64,000 bases of DNA from Providencia vermicola (lineage in GTDB: Bacteria; Pseudomonadota; Gammaproteobacteria; Enterobacterales; Enterobacteriaceae). The stretch lies in contig NZ_JAGSPI010000009.1 in NCBI RefSeq assembly GCF_020381325.1, positions 117,876 through 181,875 of the forward strand, read 5' to 3'. The translations under genes and the position numbers were made by a program. How positions within the stretch are numbered: the first letter of the stretch is position 1; each line of letters opens with the position of its first letter. Shown here piece after piece: positions 54,287 to 63,957 of the stretch. The notes below the pieces were generated by a model. It searched no databases, was not told the origin of the DNA, and saw only the letters and a program-made list of their open reading frames with translations.

Positions 54287-56152
54287 TTATTTATTCAAGT
54301 AGCTTGTGATTGAATTAACAATACCTTTGGCATCTAATCCAAGATCGGTAATCAGCTCTTCTTGGCTACCTTGGGAGATAAAGTAGTCTGGTAAGCCAAG
54401 GTTTAACACAGGGATTATTTTCTTTTCATGCATTAAAAACTCGTTCACGCCACTCCCTGCGCCACCCATGATGGCATTTTCTTCGAGTGTCACTAGCACA
54501 TCATGGCTATTTGCCATTTCGAGGATCAATGCTTCATCCAAGGGTTTTACAAAGCGCATATCCACAACGGTCGCATTTAATTGCTCTGCAGCTTCAAGGG
54601 CGTGGCTGAGTAAGGTTCCGAAGCATAGAATAGCCACTTTTTCCCCTTGACGGCGGATCACTCCTTTACCAATAGGTAATGGTGCTAAAGGCTGGAGCTC
54701 AGCCCCTGTACCCGTACCACGAGGGTAACGGACAGCACTTGGACCATCGTTATAGTGGTAGCCAGTATGTAGCATCTGGCGGCACTCATTTTCATCACTA
54801 GGGGCCATGATAACCATGGTCGGTATACAGCGCAGGAATGAAATATCAAAAGACCCTTGGTGAGTTTGCCCATCGGCACCGACGATCCCTGCGCGATCAA
54901 TCGCAAACATCACGGGGACTTTTTGGATTGCCACATCATGAATAACTTGGTCATAGCCACGTTGCAAGAACGTTGAATAGATAGCGACAATCGGTTTATA
55001 ACCACCAATCGCTAAACCAGCAGCAAAGGTTACAGCGTGTTGCTCAGCGATAGCAACGTCGAAGTATTGGTCTGGAAATTCTTTTGAAAAACGTACCATA
55101 CCAGAGCCTTCACGCATAGCTGGCGTGATAGCCATTAATTTGTCATCATCCTTTGCTTCGTCACACAACCAATCACCAAAAATTTTGGAGAATGTTGGAC
55201 CCGTTTCTTTGCTTTTCGGTAATGTAAAGGTACTTGGGTCAAATTTAGGTACTGCATGCCAGCTAATTGGGTCTTTTTCCGCAGGCTCATAACCCCGGCC
55301 TTTTTTGGTCATGATATGCAGGAATTGTGGCCCTTTTAAGTCACGCATATTTTTCAATGTTTGGGTGAGTGCAACAACATCATGCCCATCGACAGGGCCA
55401 ATATAGTTGAAACCAAGCTCTTCAAACATCGTACCAGGCACCACCATACCTTTGATGTGTTCTTCGGTTTTCTTCAGCAATTCTTTAATCGGTGGCATGT
55501 TAGAGAACACTTTTTTGCCACTTTCGCGTAATGTGGTGTACAGCTTGCCAGAAAGTAAGTGCGCCAAATGGTTATTGAGCGCGCCAACATTTTCTGAAAT
55601 CGACATTTCGTTGTCGTTAAGGATAACTAGCATATCTGGCGCGGCATCTCCTGCGTGGTTCATGGCTTCAAATGCCATCCCTGCAGTGATTGCACCATCG
55701 CCAATGACACACACAGTTTTACGGTTTTGTTTCTCTTTTTCTGCCGCAATGGCCATACCTAAACCAGCACTAATGGATGTTGAGGAATGGCCAACGCTTA
55801 AAATGTCATACTCACTTTCACCGCGCCATGGAAATGGATGTAAACCATTTTTTTGACGAATAGTATCAATACGGTCACGGCGTCCCGTTAAGATTTTATG
55901 GGGATACGCTTGGTGGCCGACATCCCAAACTAGGTTATCAAAGGGGGTTTTGTAGACATAATGCAAGGCAACAGTCAGTTCTACTGCACCAAGACCAGAG
56001 GCAAAGTGACCGCTAGAGCGACCCACGCTACTCAGTAAAAATTGTCTGAGTTCATCACAAAGCTTAGGTAAGCTTTCTTTGGGCAGCAGACGAAGCTCAT
56101 CAGGCGTCTCAGCCAATGCTAGCGTTGGATATTTAGCGATATCAATACTCAT
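54287..56152 (-). CDS. dxs: Dxs, 1-deoxy-D-xylulose-5-phosphate synthase
   Basis: A 621-aa thiamine-diphosphate enzyme, the first step of the methylerythritol phosphate pathway, joining pyruvate and glyceraldehyde 3-phosphate. [20 protein letters not shown] with NDNEMSIS binds thiamine diphosphate and Mg. VDGHDVVAL, the catalytic Glu in [12 protein letters not shown] and the GADGQTHQG loop are conserved. It follows ispA on the same strand with a 234-bp gap, longer than in E. coli. Confidence 0.97.
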   Translation of the reverse strand: MSIDIAKYPTLALAETPDELRLLPKESLPKLCDELRQFLLSSVGRSSGHFASGLGAVELTVALHYVYKTPFDNLVWDVGHQAYPHKILTGRRDRIDTIRQKNGLHPFPWRGESEYDILSVGHSSTSISAGLGMAIAAEKEKQNRKTVCVIGDGAITAGMAFEAMNHAGDAAPDMLVILNDNEMSISENVGALNNHLAHLLSGKLYTTLRESGKKVFSNMPPIKELLKKTEEHIKGMVVPGTMFEELGFNYIGPVDGHDVVALTQTLKNMRDLKGPQFLHIMTKKGRGYEPAEKDPISWHAVPKFDPSTFTLPKSKETGPTFSKIFGDWLCDEAKDDDKLMAITPAMREGSGMVRFSKEFPDQYFDVAIAEQHAVTFAAGLAIGGYKPIVAIYSTFLQRGYDQVIHDVAIQKVPVMFAIDRAGIVGADGQTHQGSFDISFLRCIPTMVIMAPSDENECRQMLHTGYHYNDGPSAVRYPRGTGTGAELQPLAPLPIGKGVIRRQGEKVAILCFGTLLSHALEAAEQLNATVVDMRFVKPLDEALILEMANSHDVLVTLEENAIMGGAGSGVNEFLMHEKKIIPVLNLGLPDYFISQGSQEELITDLGLDAKGIVNSITSYLNK

Positions 56153-56386
56153 TAGGTGCTCACTTATAATTAATCAAAAATACCCATCCTATTTTCAGCG
56201 ACAGTAAGGGGTTGTATTTTCTTACGCTAGCCATACATAAAAATCGATGTTTCGCGATTTGTTCTATTAGCCACTGACCCATCACATCAAATAGTTAAGG
56301 TAAAGCCCGTTTTACAGCTTAAACTACATCGGGTAATCAATGCCGTAATTATCAGCCTTCTTAATGCGTAAAGGCAAAGCATATTG

Positions 56387-57304
56387 TCAGCTTTTACGCT
56401 CAATAATAAAATTAGCTAAAGCACTTAGCATCTCTATATTATACCCATGGGATTGGATCGTCTCTAAAGCGTCTATCGCATCATGATATAGCTCACGCGC
56501 TTTTTTCTGTGCAGCCTCAAGGCCGAGTAGCGATGGGTAAGTACTTTTTTCATGTTCAGCATCCGCGCCTTGGCGCTTACCTGTTACCGCACTATCCCCA
56601 ATGACGTCTAGGATATCGTCTTGAACTTGAAAGGCAAGTCCAATGGATTCGGCGTATTTATCTAAGACTGGTAATAATTGATGGCCTCTATCGCCAGCAG
56701 CATATGCTCCAAGACGAATCGCTGCACGAATGAGCGCGCCAGTTTTATGTTGATGAATACGTTCTAATGAAGCAAGGTCAACACGTTTGCCTTCTGCATC
56801 TAAATCAAGGGCTTGGCCGCCACACATTCCTGCTAGGCCACTGGCGTAAGCTAGCTCAGCTATCATCGCGATACGGTCTTTATCAGAGACATCAGGCATT
56901 TTTGCTGAAGCAAGTAACTGAAACGCGAGGGTTTGTAAGGCATCACCCGCTAAAACGGCATTACCTTCACCATACTTGATATGGCAAGTCGGCTGGCCGC
57001 GGCGCAAATCATCATCGTCCATAGCGGGTAAATCATCATGAATCAATGAATAAGCATGTATACATTCAACTGCTGAGGCGGGGGCATCAAGGTTTTCTTC
57101 ACTGACACCCAGCATGGAACCAACTGCATAGGTTAGAAAGGGGCGTAAACGTTTCCCACCTAATAATGCACCGTAACGCATGGCATTGGCTAATGGCAGT
57201 TCTGCAAAAGGCAGTGCATTTAGCGTATCTAATAGGTATTGGTTAACTCTGTCGTAGGCATGTTTTTGTTGCAGTGCAAAGCTATCTGGAAGTTGTTCAG
57301 ACAT
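56387..57304 (-). CDS. ispA: IspA, farnesyl diphosphate synthase
   Basis: A 305-aa short-chain prenyltransferase (E. coli 299). The first Asp-rich motif is in HDDLPAMDDDDLRRG and the second in FQVQDDILD. Its dimethylallyl and isopentenyl substrates derive from the pathway that begins with Dxs. xseB ends 3 bp upstream of its start. Confidence 0.96.
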   Translation of the reverse strand: MSEQLPDSFALQQKHAYDRVNQYLLDTLNALPFAELPLANAMRYGALLGGKRLRPFLTYAVGSMLGVSEENLDAPASAVECIHAYSLIHDDLPAMDDDDLRRGQPTCHIKYGEGNAVLAGDALQTLAFQLLASAKMPDVSDKDRIAMIAELAYASGLAGMCGGQALDLDAEGKRVDLASLERIHQHKTGALIRAAIRLGAYAAGDRGHQLLPVLDKYAESIGLAFQVQDDILDVIGDSAVTGKRQGADAEHEKSTYPSLLGLEAAQKKARELYHDAIDALETIQSHGYNIEMLSALANFIIERKS

Positions 57305-57307
57305 AAT

Positions 57308-57559
57308 TTATTCAGTTTCAGGTGAAAAATCGGCAAGGGGTTTATTTTCATCATCGCTAAGCAATATTTGTACGCGTTGCTCAGCCTGTTGCAGTACTTT
57401 TTGACCTTGTTTGGCGATTTGGACACCACGCTCGAATTCATTGAGCGCATCTTCTAGTGGAAGGGAGCCCGATTCGAGGCGAGCAACAATTTGCTCCAGC
57501 TCTTGAAGTGAGTTTTCGAAACTAACAGTTGGAACTTGCTGAGATTTTTCTTTAGCCAT
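57308..57559 (-). CDS. xseB: XseB, exodeoxyribonuclease VII small subunit
   Basis: An 83-aa coiled-coil subunit (E. coli 80). [18 protein letters not shown] and [18 protein letters not shown] are diagnostic. It starts the xseB-ispA-dxs operon and is divergent from thiI. Confidence 0.95.
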   Translation of the reverse strand: MAKEKSQQVPTVSFENSLQELEQIVARLESGSLPLEDALNEFERGVQIAKQGQKVLQQAEQRVQILLSDDENKPLADFSPETE

Positions 57560-57778
57560 GTTATTTAGCCACTAATGTTAAATCAATATATTTGGGGTAT
57601 TTTAAATATTTAGCAGACTAACGCAGTCTTGCTACGGTTACAATTTATTATTGGTGTTTTTAGATTCAGTCCGCAAGATAGTGTTATAATACGTCTCTTT
57701 ATTGACAATTGGTAACGTGTACATGTGTCACTGTGAGATACATTCGTTAGCCCCAACAACCATGAACATGCAGCTATT

Positions 57779-59230
57779 ATGAAGTTTATCATTAAGTTAT
57801 TCCCAGAAATTACCATTAAAAGCCAAACTGTTAGGCTACGTTTTATTAAAATTTTGACCAGTAATATCCGTAACGTGCTTAAGTCACTTGGCGAAGAAAT
57901 TTCGGTTGTCCGTAATTGGGATAACATAGAAGTGCGTGTGAAAGGGGAAACGAAGCATGACGAAATTTGTGACATGCTAGGTCGTATTCCAGGTATTCAC
58001 CATATTCTTGAAGTTGAAGAAAAACCGTTTACCAGTTTGCACCATATCTTTGAAATGGCCCACGAAGCTTACGGTCCATCATTGGAAAATAAAACCTTCT
58101 GTGTGCGTGTAAAGCGCCGCGGTAAACATGAGTTTTCATCTATTGAAGCTGAGCGCTACATTGGCGGTGGGTTAAATCAACACATTGCTTCTGCGAAAGT
58201 GAAGCTTAAAGACCCTGATACCACCGTACATTTAGAAATTGAAGATGACAAACTCATCCTAGTGAAAGCGCGTATTGAAGGGATCGGTGGTTTCCCCATT
58301 GGTACTCAGGAAGATGTTTTATCGTTGATTTCAGGCGGTTTTGACTCAGGCGTTTCCAGCTACATGCTAATGCGCCGTGGCTGTCGCGTGCACTATTGTT
58401 TCTTTAATTTAGGCGGCGCAGCCCATGAAATTGGTGTGAAACAAATTGCGCACTATTTATGGAACCGTTTTGGGAGCTCCCATAAAGTGCGCTTTATTGC
58501 CGTTAACTTTGAACCAGTCGTCGCAGAAATTTTAGAAAAAGTCGATGATGGCCAAATGGGTGTTGTATTAAAACGTATGATGGTGCGTGCGGCGTCGAAA
58601 GTTGCAGAGCGTTATGGTGTGCAAGCGATTGTGACGGGAGAAGCTCTTGGGCAAGTTTCCAGCCAAACCTTAACAAACCTACGTTTGATTGATAATGCGT
58701 CTGATACGTTAATATTAAGACCGCTGATTTCCCATGACAAAGAGCACATTATCAAATTAGCTCGTCAAATTGGGACGGAAGATTTTGCGAAAACCATGCC
58801 AGAGTATTGTGGTGTGATTTCGAAAAGCCCAACAGTGAAAGCGGTAAAAGCGCGGATCGAAGCGGAAGAAGCTAACTTTGACTTTGGTATTTTAGAGTCT
58901 GTTGTTGAGCAGGCACAAAATATCGATATTCGCCAAATTGCACAAGAAAGTCTAGAGAAAGTCCCTGAAATTGAAATGGTCAGTGAGCTTTCAGTGGAAA
59001 ATGAAGTGATCGTGGATATCCGCTCTATTGATGAGTTCGAAGATAAACCTTTGAAAGTTGAAGGTATGCAAATCAAACATATTCCATTCTACAAGCTCAG
59101 CACACAATTTGGTGACTTACCAAAAGATAAAACCTATCTATTATATTGTGACCGTGGGGTGATGAGCCGTTTACAGGCGTTGTACCTCAAAGAACAAGGG
59201 TTTGAAAACATTAAGGTTTACCGCCCATAA
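57779..59230 (+). CDS. thiI: ThiI, tRNA 4-thiouridine synthase / thiamine sulfurtransferase
   Basis: A 483-aa enzyme (E. coli 482) with an N-terminal ferredoxin-like and THUMP domain, a PP-loop ATPase [12 protein letters not shown], a Cys in [11 protein letters not shown] and a C-terminal rhodanese domain with active Cys in YCDRGVMSR. It makes s4U8 in tRNA and provides sulfur to thiazole synthesis. Confidence 0.96.
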   Translation: MKFIIKLFPEITIKSQTVRLRFIKILTSNIRNVLKSLGEEISVVRNWDNIEVRVKGETKHDEICDMLGRIPGIHHILEVEEKPFTSLHHIFEMAHEAYGPSLENKTFCVRVKRRGKHEFSSIEAERYIGGGLNQHIASAKVKLKDPDTTVHLEIEDDKLILVKARIEGIGGFPIGTQEDVLSLISGGFDSGVSSYMLMRRGCRVHYCFFNLGGAAHEIGVKQIAHYLWNRFGSSHKVRFIAVNFEPVVAEILEKVDDGQMGVVLKRMMVRAASKVAERYGVQAIVTGEALGQVSSQTLTNLRLIDNASDTLILRPLISHDKEHIIKLARQIGTEDFAKTMPEYCGVISKSPTVKAVKARIEAEEANFDFGILESVVEQAQNIDIRQIAQESLEKVPEIEMVSELSVENEVIVDIRSIDEFEDKPLKVEGMQIKHIPFYKLSTQFGDLPKDKTYLLYCDRGVMSRLQALYLKEQGFENIKVYRP

Positions 59231-59264
59231 GCGAGACAGGGTGCTTGTATCATCCAAAACTTAT

Positions 59265-59298
59265 CAAAGAGAAATGTGGGGGAGACAACTCCCCCACA
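59265..59298 (-). terminator. Terminator of hok copy 1
   Basis: TGTGGGGGAG and CTCCCCCACA pair around four bases, with T-rich minus-strand sequence after it. In copy 2 (59821-59854) the stem is shortened to TGTGGGGG/CCCCCACA. Confidence 0.8.
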
Positions 59299-59301
59299 AG
59301 A

Positions 59302-59445
59302 CTACTTACCGCAGGATAAAGTAGCTTGAACCAGAGTATTTCCGCTACTGATGCTCAACGAACACAATCTTTCTTGCATCATGCCTGAAAAACTCAATAC
59401 CGTAAGACACACGGTAATTAACCCTACAAGGGCAAATTTGGCCAT
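59302..59445 (-). CDS. hok: Hok/Gef-family type I toxin, copy 1
   Basis: A 47-aa peptide with an N-terminal membrane helix (FALVGLITVCLTVLSFSG) and a C-terminal part with two Cys (RLCSLSISSGNTLVQATLSCG). Order and spacing match Hok: VCLT in the helix, then LC, a Gly, and an Ala-rich end. Hok peptides insert in the inner membrane and collapse its potential. The site AAGGAG is paired with CTCCTTTT in a hairpin (plus-strand coordinates 59455-59472) that would hide it in the mRNA. The gene is too short for a standard length cutoff. Confidence 0.82.
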   Translation of the reverse strand: MAKFALVGLITVCLTVLSFSGMMQERLCSLSISSGNTLVQATLSCGK

Positions 59446-59599
59446 TCCTCTTGACTCCTTTTCTAAAAGGAGACAGAATCAAACTGTTTGGGTTTTGAGA
59501 CTGCCTCGGATTAAGATTAACATCTAAATTCGGGGCTTTCGTCTTTTTGGCTCTGGCAAATGCTTGAACCAAAATGATCCAAGCACCCGTCGCAATCAT
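59345..59599 (-). CDS. Mok-like leader frame overlapping hok copy 1
   Basis: An 84-codon frame that starts 154 bp upstream of hok and runs through the hok start in another frame. In the R1 hok/sok system, hok translation is coupled to an overlapping mok frame. Position and overlap fit this. The 3' half is simply the shifted hok sequence, so the peptide itself need not matter. It lacks a strong ribosome binding site. Confidence 0.45.
   Translation of the reverse strand: MIATGAWIILVQAFARAKKTKAPNLDVNLNPRQSQNPNSLILSPFRKGVKRNGQICPCRVNYRVSYGIEFFRHDARKIVFVEHQ
59451..59479 (+). promoter_or_regulatory. Promoter of the Sok-like antisense RNA, copy 1
   Basis: TTGACT (-35) and CAGAAT (-10) with a 17-bp spacer. 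The -35 overlaps the opposite-strand hok translation start region, as in known hok/sok loci. Copy 2 has the same promoter at 60007-60035. Confidence 0.75.
59486..59548 (+). ncRNA. sok: Sok-like antisense RNA, copy 1
   Basis: Predicted RNA of about 63 nt: a 17-nt single-stranded 5' part, then a near-perfect hairpin (59503-59536, GCCTCGGATTAAGAT paired with ATCTAAATTCGGGGC around TAAC) and a T-rich end. Length and shape match plasmid R1 Sok (about 64 nt). It is complementary to the hok leader just upstream of the hok ribosome binding site. Confidence 0.7.
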
Positions 59600-59689
59600 A
59601 ACAAAAAGCCGTGAGCTTCAAAGGCTTTTTCAGTCATTATTTGTAAAATAAACCATTTTAATTCAGTATGTTAATTGGTTTTCAATCAA

Positions 59690-59755
59690 TTATTCATGGT
59701 GGGTATGGGTAGAGGATTTATCTTCCAAATAATCGTTGATTCCATTCGGTAAAAC
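59690..59755 (-). pseudogene. 66-bp remnant of the yajL 3' end
   Basis: Encodes the last 21 YajL residues ([21 protein letters not shown]) and stop, with one change (Ser for Pro) from the real gene at 60245-60310. It is cut off from the rest of yajL and marks copy 1 as a duplicate of DNA that included the yajL end. Confidence 0.9.
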
Positions 59756-59857
59756 CAATCACCTCGGGGTATTTTGGTGGCAATAATTAGACTGGGTGCT
59801 TGTACCACAAACCGACAATAGAAAGAGAAATGTGGGGGAGATAACCCCCCCACAAGA

Positions 59858-60001
59858 CTACTTACCGCAGGATAAAGTAGCTTGAACCAGAGTATTTCCG
59901 CTACTGATGCTCAACGAACACAATCTTTCTTGCATCATGCCTGAAAAACTCAATACCGTAAGACACACGGTAATTAACCCTACAAGGGCAAATTTGGCCA
60001 T
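59858..60001 (-). CDS. hok: Hok/Gef-family type I toxin, copy 2
   Basis: Encodes the same 47-aa peptide as copy 1, with no base change I can find in the coding part. The hidden ribosome binding site hairpin is also conserved. The identical coding sequence against varied flanks suggests a recent duplication, or selection or conversion that keeps the toxin intact. Confidence 0.82.
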   Translation of the reverse strand: MAKFALVGLITVCLTVLSFSGMMQERLCSLSISSGNTLVQATLSCGK

Positions 60002-60034
60002 TCCTCTTGACTCCTTTTCTAAAAGGAGACAGAA

Positions 60035-60154
60035 TCAAATTGTTGGAGTTTGAGACTGCCTCGGATTAAGATTAACATCTAAATTCGGGGCTTTCGTCTT
60101 TTTGGCTCTGGCAAATGCTTGAACCAAAATGATCCAAGCACCCGTCGCAATCAT
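60035..60154 (-). CDS. Mok-like leader frame, copy 2 (shortened)
   Basis: A 39-codon frame equivalent to the copy 1 leader. A one-base deletion and substitutions bring in a TGA 34 bases before hok, so this frame does not overlap hok. Translation coupling as in copy 1 would be lost or weaker. Confidence 0.4.
   Translation of the reverse strand: MIATGAWIILVQAFARAKKTKAPNLDVNLNPRQSQTPTI
60042..60103 (+). ncRNA. sok: Sok-like antisense RNA, copy 2
   Basis: The same promoter (60007-60035), hairpin and T-rich end as copy 1, but the 5' single-stranded region reads GTTGGAGTTTGAGACT rather than GTTTGGGTTTTGAGACT. It is about one base shorter than copy 1. Confidence 0.68.
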
Positions 60155-60244
60155 AACAAAAAGCGGTGAGCTTCAAAGGCTTTTTCAGTCATTATTTGTA
60201 AAATAAACCATTTTAATTCAGTATGTTAATTGGTTTTCAATCAA

Positions 60245-60865
60245 TTATTCATGGTGGGTATGGGTAGAGGGTTTATCTTCCAAATAATCGTTGATTCCAT
60301 TCGGTAAAACAAGCTGTCCAGCAACGACTCCTGCGGTTTCTCGACCAACTAATAATTCTATTAGTTTTAATGCAAAATCAAAGGATGTGGCGGGCCCTTG
60401 GCTGGTCAACAAATTAACACGTTCATCAAAGTAAACTCGGCGATCAACCCATTTACTCGCAGGAATTTTATCTTTCATCGACGGATAGCAGGTCATATTA
60501 CCAAGGGGAAATAGTTGGTGGTGTTCTAATACAATGGCAGGGGCAGCACAGATTGCCGCAACAATTTTACCGTCCAGATGCATACGGCGAACTTTTTCAA
60601 CGACTAATGGGCTATCACGAAATGTTTCAGCGCCTTGGATGCCGCCGGGTAGAACGATAGCGTCAAAAGGTTCGTCAGCCACTTTAATTAATGGGATGTC
60701 TGCAACGATTTTCATACCGCGTGAGGCAGTGATTTGCAGGGAACCGTCTTCATTGGCACTAGCAAGAGTGACTTGAATGCCTGCTCTGACTAATAAATCC
60801 GCGGTAGTGACAATTTCAATTTCTTCACTACCATGGGTGATGCAAATTAGAACGGAAGTCGTCAT
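60245..60865 (-). CDS. yajL: YajL, DJ-1/PfpI-family protein
   Basis: A 206-aa DJ-1-like protein (E. coli 196). The conserved reactive Cys106 lies in AAICAAPA, with Glu in HGSEEIE. It protects against oxidative and glyoxal stress in E. coli, possibly as a chaperone or deglycase. The start overlaps the panE end by 38 bp. The His-rich C-terminal tail (THTHHE) has no E. coli match. Confidence 0.94.
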   Translation of the reverse strand: MTTSVLICITHGSEEIEIVTTADLLVRAGIQVTLASANEDGSLQITASRGMKIVADIPLIKVADEPFDAIVLPGGIQGAETFRDSPLVVEKVRRMHLDGKIVAAICAAPAIVLEHHQLFPLGNMTCYPSMKDKIPASKWVDRRVYFDERVNLLTSQGPATSFDFALKLIELLVGRETAGVVAGQLVLPNGINDYLEDKPSTHTHHE

Positions 60866-61739
60866 ATTGTTGTTCTCTATTTTTGACTAGATGATATAAA
60901 CGGTCATTTTCAGGGGTGTTTAGGCCATGAACTCTGGCTTGTTTGATTAAAAATCCCGTGATGTAATCAATTTCTGTGCGACGATTATTGCGAATATCTT
61001 GTAACATGGACGAGTAGTTATTGGCGGTATTTTGAATAATGCCATTAATATACTCGGTTAGTTCTGTTTTATCGGTGTGTAACCCTTCCGCTGCCATAAC
61101 GTGGCAGATCTCATCAATAACCCGTGAAATTTGCTCTGTGTGGTGAGTTAATTCACCATTTTTACAATTATGTTCTACCGTGAGAGGGTTGATAGCACAA
61201 TTAGCGATCAGCTTTCGCCAACAGGTGGTCAAAATCTGATTGTGCCAAGCAACGTCAGGAAGTGCTTCATGTAGAATATCTGCAATAGGGTAATAAGCTT
61301 GCGCTTGTGAATTGATCGCCCCAATATGTGTTATTCCGTGAGCAACATGAAATACTTGGTTGTTTTCTTGCCAAGCCGCATGGGTTGTCACACCTGCTAA
61401 AACGGGGTGTCGCAAAGGTGCTAGCTCTTCTATTGTCCCCATTCCATTATGGAGGAGTAAAATCGGTGTTTTTTCAGGGATATTGCCAAGTAGAGGTAAT
61501 AAGGCATCGGAAACTTGCCATGCTTTTAAGCAGACAATCACCAGTTCACTGGTTTGTAGATGATTGATATTATTACAAGGAATGAGTTCGCGAAAAGTAC
61601 GTCCATCAGGTTCATTTACATCAACAAACAAATCAGGCTGAGCCACACGAAGCCAGCCTTGAGTATCATGGCCTTGTAAGGTGAGGCCAGCAAGCCAAAG
61701 CTTACCGATAGCACCACAACCGATCAGGGTTATTTTCAT
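60828..61739 (-). CDS. panE: PanE, 2-dehydropantoate 2-reductase
   Basis: A 303-aa NADPH enzyme (E. coli 303) in pantothenate synthesis, making pantoate from ketopantoate. [19 protein letters not shown] is the nucleotide fold. [10 protein letters not shown] and the catalytic Lys in [15 protein letters not shown] are conserved. The start at 61739 has AGAGGGAC. An upstream start at 61769 adds ten residues with no match. Confidence 0.95.
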   Translation of the reverse strand: MKITLIGCGAIGKLWLAGLTLQGHDTQGWLRVAQPDLFVDVNEPDGRTFRELIPCNNINHLQTSELVIVCLKAWQVSDALLPLLGNIPEKTPILLLHNGMGTIEELAPLRHPVLAGVTTHAAWQENNQVFHVAHGITHIGAINSQAQAYYPIADILHEALPDVAWHNQILTTCWRKLIANCAINPLTVEHNCKNGELTHHTEQISRVIDEICHVMAAEGLHTDKTELTEYINGIIQNTANNYSSMLQDIRNNRRTEIDYITGFLIKQARVHGLNTPENDRLYHLVKNREQQYDDFRSNLHHPW

Positions 61740-61922
61740 AGTGTCCCTCTGAAATATGTGCTCTGACACCTTGTCATCTCTGACATTGGCTATCTAACCA
61801 AGTATATACCTTAGTGTGCGTTAATTATAGCGTAAGGAAGGAGAGAGTCCTGATAACTTGAAGTGCAGTGGCTAAAAACGTTATTATGCATGTAACAAAA
61901 AATATCCTTAGAGGTCTGAACA

Positions 61923-62414
61923 ATGCCATCATTTGATATTGTGTCTGAAGTTGAAATGAATGAAGTGCGTAACGCGGTAGAGAATGCGCAGCGCGAGCTT
62001 ACGAGCCGCTGGGACTTTAAAAATGTTGAAGCAAGCTTTGAACTTAACGATAAAAATGAATCAGTAAAAATCACCAGTGAATCGGATTTCCAAGTCCTTC
62101 AACTGGTTGATATTTTAAGGGAAAAAATGGCGAAGCGTGGTATTGATGGCGCAGTGCTAAATGTCCCTGACGATATTGTTCATAGTGGGAAAACTTATAG
62201 TGTTGAAGTGACGTTCAAACAAGGCATCGATGCGGCTATTGCTAAAAAAATCATTAAGTTAATCAAAGACAGCAAACTGAAAGTCCAAGCGCAAATTCAG
62301 GGTGACCAAGTGCGAGTGACTGGTAAAGCACGTGATGATTTACAGTCGGTTATGGCACTAGTGCGTGGCGGGAATTTAGGCCAGCCTTTCCAATTTAATA
62401 ACTTCCGTGATTAA
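61923..62414 (+). CDS. yajQ: YajQ, cyclic-di-GMP-binding family protein
   Basis: A 163-aa two-domain protein of the YajQ family (E. coli 163). [22 protein letters not shown] and [17 protein letters not shown] are diagnostic. Some members bind cyclic di-GMP. Divergent from panE. Confidence 0.95.
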   Translation: MPSFDIVSEVEMNEVRNAVENAQRELTSRWDFKNVEASFELNDKNESVKITSESDFQVLQLVDILREKMAKRGIDGAVLNVPDDIVHSGKTYSVEVTFKQGIDAAIAKKIIKLIKDSKLKVQAQIQGDQVRVTGKARDDLQSVMALVRGGNLGQPFQFNNFRD

Positions 62415-62436
62415 TTACGACGAATAAGTCATCAAT

Positions 62437-62472
62437 AAAAATAGGCCTACAATTTTGTAGGCCTATTTTTTT
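62437..62472. terminator. Bidirectional terminator between yajQ and yajR
   Basis: AAAATAGGCCTACAA and TTGTAGGCCTATTTT form a long stem, with A-rich and T-rich flanks that serve both converging genes. Confidence 0.93.
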
Positions 62473-63832
62473 ACTGCTGAATAATGGCTTCCAGTTGCTC
62501 GCGATTAATGATTTTTCGATCGACTTTAACGTAGACACTGAGTTCTTCGTCGACAACCAAAGCTTCCATAACCCCATTTTGAGCTCGCAGCTTTTGCTCC
62601 AGTGCCTGAGTATTTTTTAGGTGTGCAGGCAATTCGATACGAATACTACTGACGTATGGCGGTTGTTTCATGGTTAAACTAACGACAAACCAAAGGATTG
62701 TCAGGATCAAACCACCAATAAAGACGGTATTTGCACCTTCAAAACTATATAACCATCCACCGACAATCCCCCCAAGCGCGACACCTAAAAATTGGCTGGT
62801 GGAATAAACCCCCATCGCGGTTCCTTTATAGCCTGCGGGGGCTTCCTTGCTAATCAGCGATGGCAAAATGGCCTCCATAATATTGAAGCCAATAAAAAAG
62901 ATCTGTAAGCCAAGGATGATGACCCATAACTGGCTACCTGAGAGCCATAACGTGATTTCTGCAACTGCCAATAGTGCGATGCAGATCAGGAAGACTTGCT
63001 TCATTTTACGATATTTTTCTGCGTAGATTATAAAAGGCAAAACAGCCACAAAGGAAATCAGCATTGTGACCAAATAGGCTTTCCAGTGATCTTGGGCGAG
63101 AAAGCCTGCTTTTGTCATAATCAGTGGCAGAGCAACAAAGCTCGACATTAGCAATGTATGTAGGCACAAAATACCAATATTTAATTTTAACAATTGAGGC
63201 TGAGCTAAAACGGTTTTTAAATTTCCTTTCACAAAGGCAGATTCACGGTTTAAAACATGGGTATTGGTGTTTGGTACAACAAAAATGGTGAGTGCAATCG
63301 CGCCAACGGCAAGCAGGGCTATCCCCCAAAATAAACCATTTAGCCCAATTAGATGGGTAATGATAGGCCCTAAAACAAGCGCAATCGCAAAAGTTAACCC
63401 AAAGCTTATCCCTAGAAATGCCATTGCTTTGGTGCGATTTTGTTCGCGGGTTAAATCAGATAGTAACGCCATGACAGCCGCTGAAATCGCACCAGCGCCT
63501 TGCAATGCGCGGCCAATAATAATACCCCATATTGAGTCACTTAGCGCTGCAATGATACTCCCAATAATAAAAATGATTAAGCCAATAACAATGAGTGGCT
63601 TACGACCTATTTTGTCTGACATCAGGCCAAAAGGGATTTGAAAAAGTGCTTGGCTAAGGCCATAAATACCAATGGCAATGCCTACTAAAAATTCATTTGC
63701 CCCTTGTAAGTGCATTCCATAGCTGGTCAAAATGGGTAAAACCATAAACATGCCAAGCATTCGCAAGGAGAAAACAGAACCTAATCCCCACGTGGATCTG
63801 AGCTCTGCGGATGTCATTTTGTTATCGTTCAT
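62471..63832 (-). CDS. yajR: YajR, MFS transporter with C-terminal ferredoxin-like domain
   Basis: A 453-aa major-facilitator transporter with 12 helices (GLMSDKIGRKPLIVIGL is motif A) and a C-terminal domain from about residue 395 (IRIELPAHLKNTQALEQKL), as in E. coli YajR (454 aa). The substrate is unknown. Confidence 0.94.
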   Translation of the reverse strand: MNDNKMTSAELRSTWGLGSVFSLRMLGMFMVLPILTSYGMHLQGANEFLVGIAIGIYGLSQALFQIPFGLMSDKIGRKPLIVIGLIIFIIGSIIAALSDSIWGIIIGRALQGAGAISAAVMALLSDLTREQNRTKAMAFLGISFGLTFAIALVLGPIITHLIGLNGLFWGIALLAVGAIALTIFVVPNTNTHVLNRESAFVKGNLKTVLAQPQLLKLNIGILCLHTLLMSSFVALPLIMTKAGFLAQDHWKAYLVTMLISFVAVLPFIIYAEKYRKMKQVFLICIALLAVAEITLWLSGSQLWVIILGLQIFFIGFNIMEAILPSLISKEAPAGYKGTAMGVYSTSQFLGVALGGIVGGWLYSFEGANTVFIGGLILTILWFVVSLTMKQPPYVSSIRIELPAHLKNTQALEQKLRAQNGVMEALVVDEELSVYVKVDRKIINREQLEAIIQQ

Positions 63833-63840
63833 TTTTATTC

Positions 63841-63957
63841 TTCATATTTCGAGCTGTAGCGGTGTTGGCTTCTCTTAGCTACCTAGGTCACATACTTATG
63901 TATGCTCCCTAGGATATCTTCGTTTGCCGCCTTGCTACAACTCGAACTATTTTGAAT
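63841..63957. repeat. ERIC element upstream of yajR
   Basis: CTAGGTCACATACTTATG with TATGCTCCCTAGG is the ERIC core. GCCGCCTTGCTACAACTCGAACTATTT is the right end. It starts 8 bp upstream of the yajR start codon, so it may include its promoter or leader. Confidence 0.8.

Larger units (their letters stand above)
59234..60310. repeat. Tandem duplication of about 522 bp carrying a Hok/Sok-like locus
   Basis: Copy 1 (59234-59755) and copy 2 (59789-60310) are nearly identical. They are separated by 33 bp and offset by 555-556 bp. Each contains a Hok-type gene, its terminator, a plus-strand antisense RNA unit, a mok-like frame and the last 66 bp of yajL. The copies differ at the left (hok 3') end, in the antisense RNA 5' region (one-base length change and several substitutions) and at a few single bases. 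Confidence 0.93.

Noticed and set aside
59234..60310. Insertion sequence or transposon
   Set aside because: No transposase frame and no terminal inverted repeats. The unit includes the yajL end, so tandem duplication explains it.
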